Of a DNA stretch of 32,455 nucleotides, positions 29,035-32,455 are shown in pieces; position 1 is the stretch's first letter, and every line of letters starts with the position of its first letter. The notes under the pieces are model-generated. The model was not told the origin of the DNA. It saw only the letters and a program-made list of their open reading frames with translations, and did not search any database. The stretch is from Rhodospirillaceae bacterium. Lineage in GTDB: Bacteria; Pseudomonadota; Alphaproteobacteria; Rhodospirillales; Rhodospirillaceae. The position numbers and the translations under genes were made by a program. The stretch spans positions 1 through 32,455 of the forward strand of contig JADZAK010000061.1 of the NCBI GenBank assembly GCA_020852595.1. Reading direction: 5' to 3'.

Positions 29035-32000
29035 ATGAACGACATCACGCATATCGATCCGTACCAAGAAAGCGGCGAAGATTTCGTCCGCAACTATCGG
29101 GCCAACGTCTCGAAGCTGACGGCCGCGCACGCCTACAATCCGGAAGACGAGAAGGATTCCTGCGGCGTCGGCATGGTCGCCTCGATCGACGGCAAGCCGC
29201 GCCGCGACGTGGTCGAATCGGCCATCGAATGCTTGAAGGTGCTGTTCCACCGCGGCGCCGTCGATGCCGATGGAAAAACGGGTGACGGCGCGGGCATTCA
29301 TCTTGAGATCCCGCAGGCGTTCTTCCGCGAACATGTGAGCCGCACCGGCCATGTGATGCCGGAAAACGAGACCCTGTGCGTCGGCATGGTGTTCCTGCCG
29401 AAGGCCGATCTCGGCGCGCAGGAAGTCTGCCGCACGATCGTCGAGAGCGAAATGCTCAACGCCGGCTACTACATCTACGGTTGGCGCCAGGTGCCGGTGG
29501 ACATTTCGATCATCGGCGAAAAGGCCAACGCCACGCGCCCGGAAATCGAACAGATCATGATCGGCAACCGCCGCGGCCTCGCCGGCGACGATCTGGAGCG
29601 CAGCCTGTATCTGGTGCGCCGCCGCATCGAGAAGCGGGTGATGGAAGTCCACATCAACAGCTTCTACATCTGCTCCCTGTCCTCGCGTTCGATCATCTAC
29701 AAGGGCATGTTCCTCGCGGAACAGCTGACGGCCTTCTATCCGGATCTGCTGGACGCGCGTTTTGTGTCCTCGTTCGCGATCTATCACCAACGCTATTCGA
29801 CCAACACCTTCCCGACGTGGCACCTGGCCCAGCCGTTCCGCATGCTCGCGCACAACGGCGAGATCAACACCCTGCTCGGCAACGTGAACTGGATGAAGGC
29901 GCACGAGTGCCGCCTGCATCACCCGAGCTTCGGTCCGCAGATCGAGGACCTGAAGCCGATCATCCAGCCGGGCGGCTCGGATTCGGCGACCCTCGACAAC
30001 GTCTTCGAACTCCTGTGCCGCGCGGGACGCTCGGCGCCGATGGCGCGCTGCCTGCTGGTGCCGGAAAGCATCAGCCAGAACGCGGTGATGCCCGAGAGCC
30101 ACCGCGACCTGTTCGGCTACTGCAACGCCGTCATGGAACCGTGGGACGGCCCGGGCGCGATGTGCGCCACCGACGGCCGCTGGGTGCTGGGTTACATGGA
30201 CCGTAACGGGCTGCGCCCGATGCGCTACACCATCACCAGGGACGGCCTGCTCATCGTCGGCTCCGAAACGGGCATGGTGCGCGTGAACAACGCCGACGTG
30301 ATGGCGAAGGGCCGCGTCGGTCCCGGCCAGATGATCGGCATCGACCTCAAGGAAGGCAAGCTCTACCACGACAAGGAGCTGAAGGATTCTCTGGCCGGCA
30401 AGCAGCCCTGGGGCCAGTGGATCAAGAACACCACGCACCTCGATTCCATCATCAAGTCGCCGAAGGCCGCGAAGTCGGCGCTGACCCGCGAGGAGTTGTT
30501 GCGCCGTCAGTTCGCCTACGGCCAGACCCTGGAAGACATGGAACTGATCCTTCATCCGATGGCGCTGGACGGCAAGGAAGCCATCGGTTCCATGGGTGAC
30601 GACAGTCCATTGGCGGTCCTTTCGGACAACTACCGCGGCCTGCATCACTTCTTCCGCCAGAACTTCAGCCAGGTCACCAATCCGCCGATCGACAGCTTGC
30701 GCGAGACGCGGGTGATGACCCTCAACACGCGCCTCGGAAACCTCGGCAACATCCTGGACGAAGCGCCGGACCAGTGCGACCTCCTCCAGTTGTCGAGTCC
30801 CATGTTAACGACGGCGCAGTTCCAGGCCATGCGCAAGTACATGGACGACACTGCCGGCGACATCGACTGCACGTTCGATGCCGACGGCGGCGAGAACGCC
30901 ATGCGCGCCGCCCTGCAGCGCATCCAGACGGAGGCCGAAGAGGCCGTGCGCGCCGGTAAGCGCCACGTCATCCTGTCGGACGAGAACGTCGGCGAAAAGC
31001 GCGTCGCCCTGCCGATGATCCTGGCGGCGGCGAGCGTGCACACGCACCTCATCCGCCAGAAGCTGCGCACCTTCACCTCGGTCAACGTGCGTTCGGGCGA
31101 AGCGCTCGATGTGCACTACTTCGCCGTCCTGATCGGCGTCGGTTCGACCACGGTGAACGCCTACCTCGCGGAAGAAGCGGTCGCGGACCGTCATCGCCGC
31201 GGCCTGTTCGGCGACAACAGCCTGGAAGACGCGCTGAAGCGTTACCAGAAGGCCATCGGCGACGGCCTTTTGAAGATCATGTCCAAGATGGGCATCTCGG
31301 TCATCAGCTCGTACCGCGGCGGCTACAACTTCGAATCCATCGGTCTCTCGCGTTCATTGGTCGCGGAATTCTTCCCCGGCATGAGCTCGCGCATCTCGGG
31401 CCTCGGCCTCGCCGGGATCCAGAAGAAGGTGCTGGAGCAGCACCAGAAGGCGTTCCGCAGCAACGTCGTGACGTTGCCCGTCGGCGGCTTCTACCGTTAC
31501 CGGGCGCGTTCCGGTGAAGGCCATGGCCACGATGGCCGCCTGATCCACATCCTGCAGCAAGCAGTGGAGAAGGACGCTTATGTGACCTATCAGAAGTATT
31601 CGGAAGGCGTGCGCAAGCTGCCGCCGCTGCACCTGCGCGACCTGCTCGATTTCCGTCCGGTGACCAAGCCGATCGGCGCCGAGTTCGTGGAATCCACGAC
31701 CGAAATCAGAAAGCGTTTCGTGACCCCCGGGATGTCGCTCGGCGCGCTCGGGCCCGAAGCGCACGGCACGCTCAACATCGCCATGAACCGGATCGGCGCG
31801 AAGTCGGACTCGGGGGAAGGCGGCGAAGTGCGTTCGCGCTACAAGCCGGCCCCGAACGGCGACAACGCCAACTCGGCCATCAAGCAGATCGCCTCCGGCC
31901 GTTTCGGCGTCACGGCGGAATATCTGAACCAGTGCCGCGAAATCGAGATCAAGGTCGCCCAGGGCGCGAAGCCCGGTGAAGGCGGCCAGCTGCCCGGCTT

Positions 32001-32455
32001 CAAGGTGACCGTCGAGATCGCGCAGCTGCGTCACGCCACCCCCGGCGTCATGCTGATCTCGCCGCCGCCGCACCACGACATCTACTCGATCGAGGACCTG
32101 GCGCAGCTCATCTACGACCTGAAGCAGATCAATCCCAAGGCCCGCGTGTGCGTGAAGCTGGTGGCGCGGAGCGGCATCGGCACCATTGCCGCCGGTGTCG
32201 CCAAAGCCAACGCCGACGTGATCCTGATCTCCGGCCATTCCGGCGGCACGGGCGCGAGCCCGCAGACCTCGATCAAGTTCGCCGGCCTGCCGTGGGAAAT
32301 GGGCCTGACCGAAGTGCACCAGGTGCTAACCCTCAACCGTCTGCGCCATAGGGTCGTTCTGCGCACCGACGGCGGCATCAAGACCGGCCGCGACGTGGTG
32401 GTTGCCGCCATGCTGGGCGCCGAGGAATTCGGCATCGGCACGGCCAGCCTGATCG
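29035..32455 (+). CDS. gltB: Glutamate synthase (NADPH) large subunit, 3' end outside window
   Basis: Starts at ATG 29035 and stays open to the window end: 1140 codons of an expected 1500 or so. The first 42 residues are a propeptide; the mature enzyme should begin with Cys43 (DSCGVGMVAS), the N-terminal amidotransferase nucleophile. HQRYSTNTFPTW, HNGEINTLLGN and GSDSATLDNV mark the class II glutaminase domain. The central domain and the FMN-binding synthase domain follow (SDSGEGGE, LISGHSGGTGASPQTS, RTDGGIKTGRDV). The 3Fe-4S cysteines lie beyond the edge. It overlaps no gene; gltD is one base upstream. Confidence 0.97.
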   Translation, partial: MNDITHIDPYQESGEDFVRNYRANVSKLTAAHAYNPEDEKDSCGVGMVASIDGKPRRDVVESAIECLKVLFHRGAVDADGKTGDGAGIHLEIPQAFFREHVSRTGHVMPENETLCVGMVFLPKADLGAQEVCRTIVESEMLNAGYYIYGWRQVPVDISIIGEKANATRPEIEQIMIGNRRGLAGDDLERSLYLVRRRIEKRVMEVHINSFYICSLSSRSIIYKGMFLAEQLTAFYPDLLDARFVSSFAIYHQRYSTNTFPTWHLAQPFRMLAHNGEINTLLGNVNWMKAHECRLHHPSFGPQIEDLKPIIQPGGSDSATLDNVFELLCRAGRSAPMARCLLVPESISQNAVMPESHRDLFGYCNAVMEPWDGPGAMCATDGRWVLGYMDRNGLRPMRYTITRDGLLIVGSETGMVRVNNADVMAKGRVGPGQMIGIDLKEGKLYHDKELKDSLAGKQPWGQWIKNTTHLDSIIKSPKAAKSALTREELLRRQFAYGQTLEDMELILHPMALDGKEAIGSMGDDSPLAVLSDNYRGLHHFFRQNFSQVTNPPIDSLRETRVMTLNTRLGNLGNILDEAPDQCDLLQLSSPMLTTAQFQAMRKYMDDTAGDIDCTFDADGGENAMRAALQRIQTEAEEAVRAGKRHVILSDENVGEKRVALPMILAAASVHTHLIRQKLRTFTSVNVRSGEALDVHYFAVLIGVGSTTVNAYLAEEAVADRHRRGLFGDNSLEDALKRYQKAIGDGLLKIMSKMGISVISSYRGGYNFESIGLSRSLVAEFFPGMSSRISGLGLAGIQKKVLEQHQKAFRSNVVTLPVGGFYRYRARSGEGHGHDGRLIHILQQAVEKDAYVTYQKYSEGVRKLPPLHLRDLLDFRPVTKPIGAEFVESTTEIRKRFVTPGMSLGALGPEAHGTLNIAMNRIGAKSDSGEGGEVRSRYKPAPNGDNANSAIKQIASGRFGVTAEYLNQCREIEIKVAQGAKPGEGGQLPGFKVTVEIAQLRHATPGVMLISPPPHHDIYSIEDLAQLIYDLKQINPKARVCVKLVARSGIGTIAAGVAKANADVILISGHSGGTGASPQTSIKFAGLPWEMGLTEVHQVLTLNRLRHRVVLRTDGGIKTGRDVVVAAMLGAEEFGIGTASLI

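Overview
The window comes from a GC-rich alphaproteobacterium, most like the Rhodospirillales or Caulobacter-type groups. This rests on a kdsD-lptC-lptA-lptB-rpoN-ptsN cluster, an orphan NDUFA9-like gene, gltD ahead of gltB, and a complete Caulobacter-type sphingolipid locus. No rRNA, CRISPR array, transposase, integrase or phage gene was seen. It reads as core chromosome dominated by envelope-lipid metabolism.

Layout. (1) 2-409: the tail of a cation diffusion facilitator. (2) 406-11612: a sphingolipid island. On the minus strand an lptF-lptG-hydroxylase-GNAT (ceramide synthase type)-small membrane protein operon runs leftward from a good promoter at 5160-5188. Divergent to it is a translationally coupled pair, a DAG/ceramide-kinase-type lipid kinase and a Tam41-like nucleotidyltransferase. 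Converging on that pair is a minus-strand set: acyl-ACP/AMP ligase (aasR), NAD-dependent reductase (cerR), acyl carrier protein and serine palmitoyltransferase. Together these could activate a fatty acid, condense it with serine, reduce and N-acylate the base, hydroxylate it, phosphorylate it, possibly convert it to a CDP-lipid, and export it through LptF/G-type permeases. (3) 11613-13703: a bufferin (copper-binding RiPP) operon bufA-bufB-bufC. (4) 13700-18391: an unknown 573-residue protein, a fatty acyl-CoA ligase, a TonB-C-type lipoprotein and a small Cys-rich exported protein. (5) 18455-24982: ptsN, rpoN, lptB, lptA, lptC, kdsD and an rnd-like exonuclease on the minus strand. lptA carries an in-frame TAA, and the hpf/raiA gene usually found between rpoN and ptsN is absent. 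(6) 25042-27225: tRNA-Leu(CAG), the NDUFA9-like gene and a UppP-family protein without the catalytic glutamates. (7) 27226-32455: gltD and gltB (GOGAT), gltB cut by the window end.

The most interesting points are: LptF/G permeases embedded in a sphingolipid operon; a lipid kinase coupled to a Tam41-like cytidylyltransferase next to serine palmitoyltransferase, suggesting a CDP-ceramide route; the bufferin operon; the lptA nonsense codon; interleaved inverted repeats in the ptsN leader; a catalytic-site-less UppP homologue; and two copies of an alphaproteobacterial-type intergenic palindromic repeat, one of which supplies the rnd stop codon. All functional calls come from reading the sequence and family knowledge; no database search was run.
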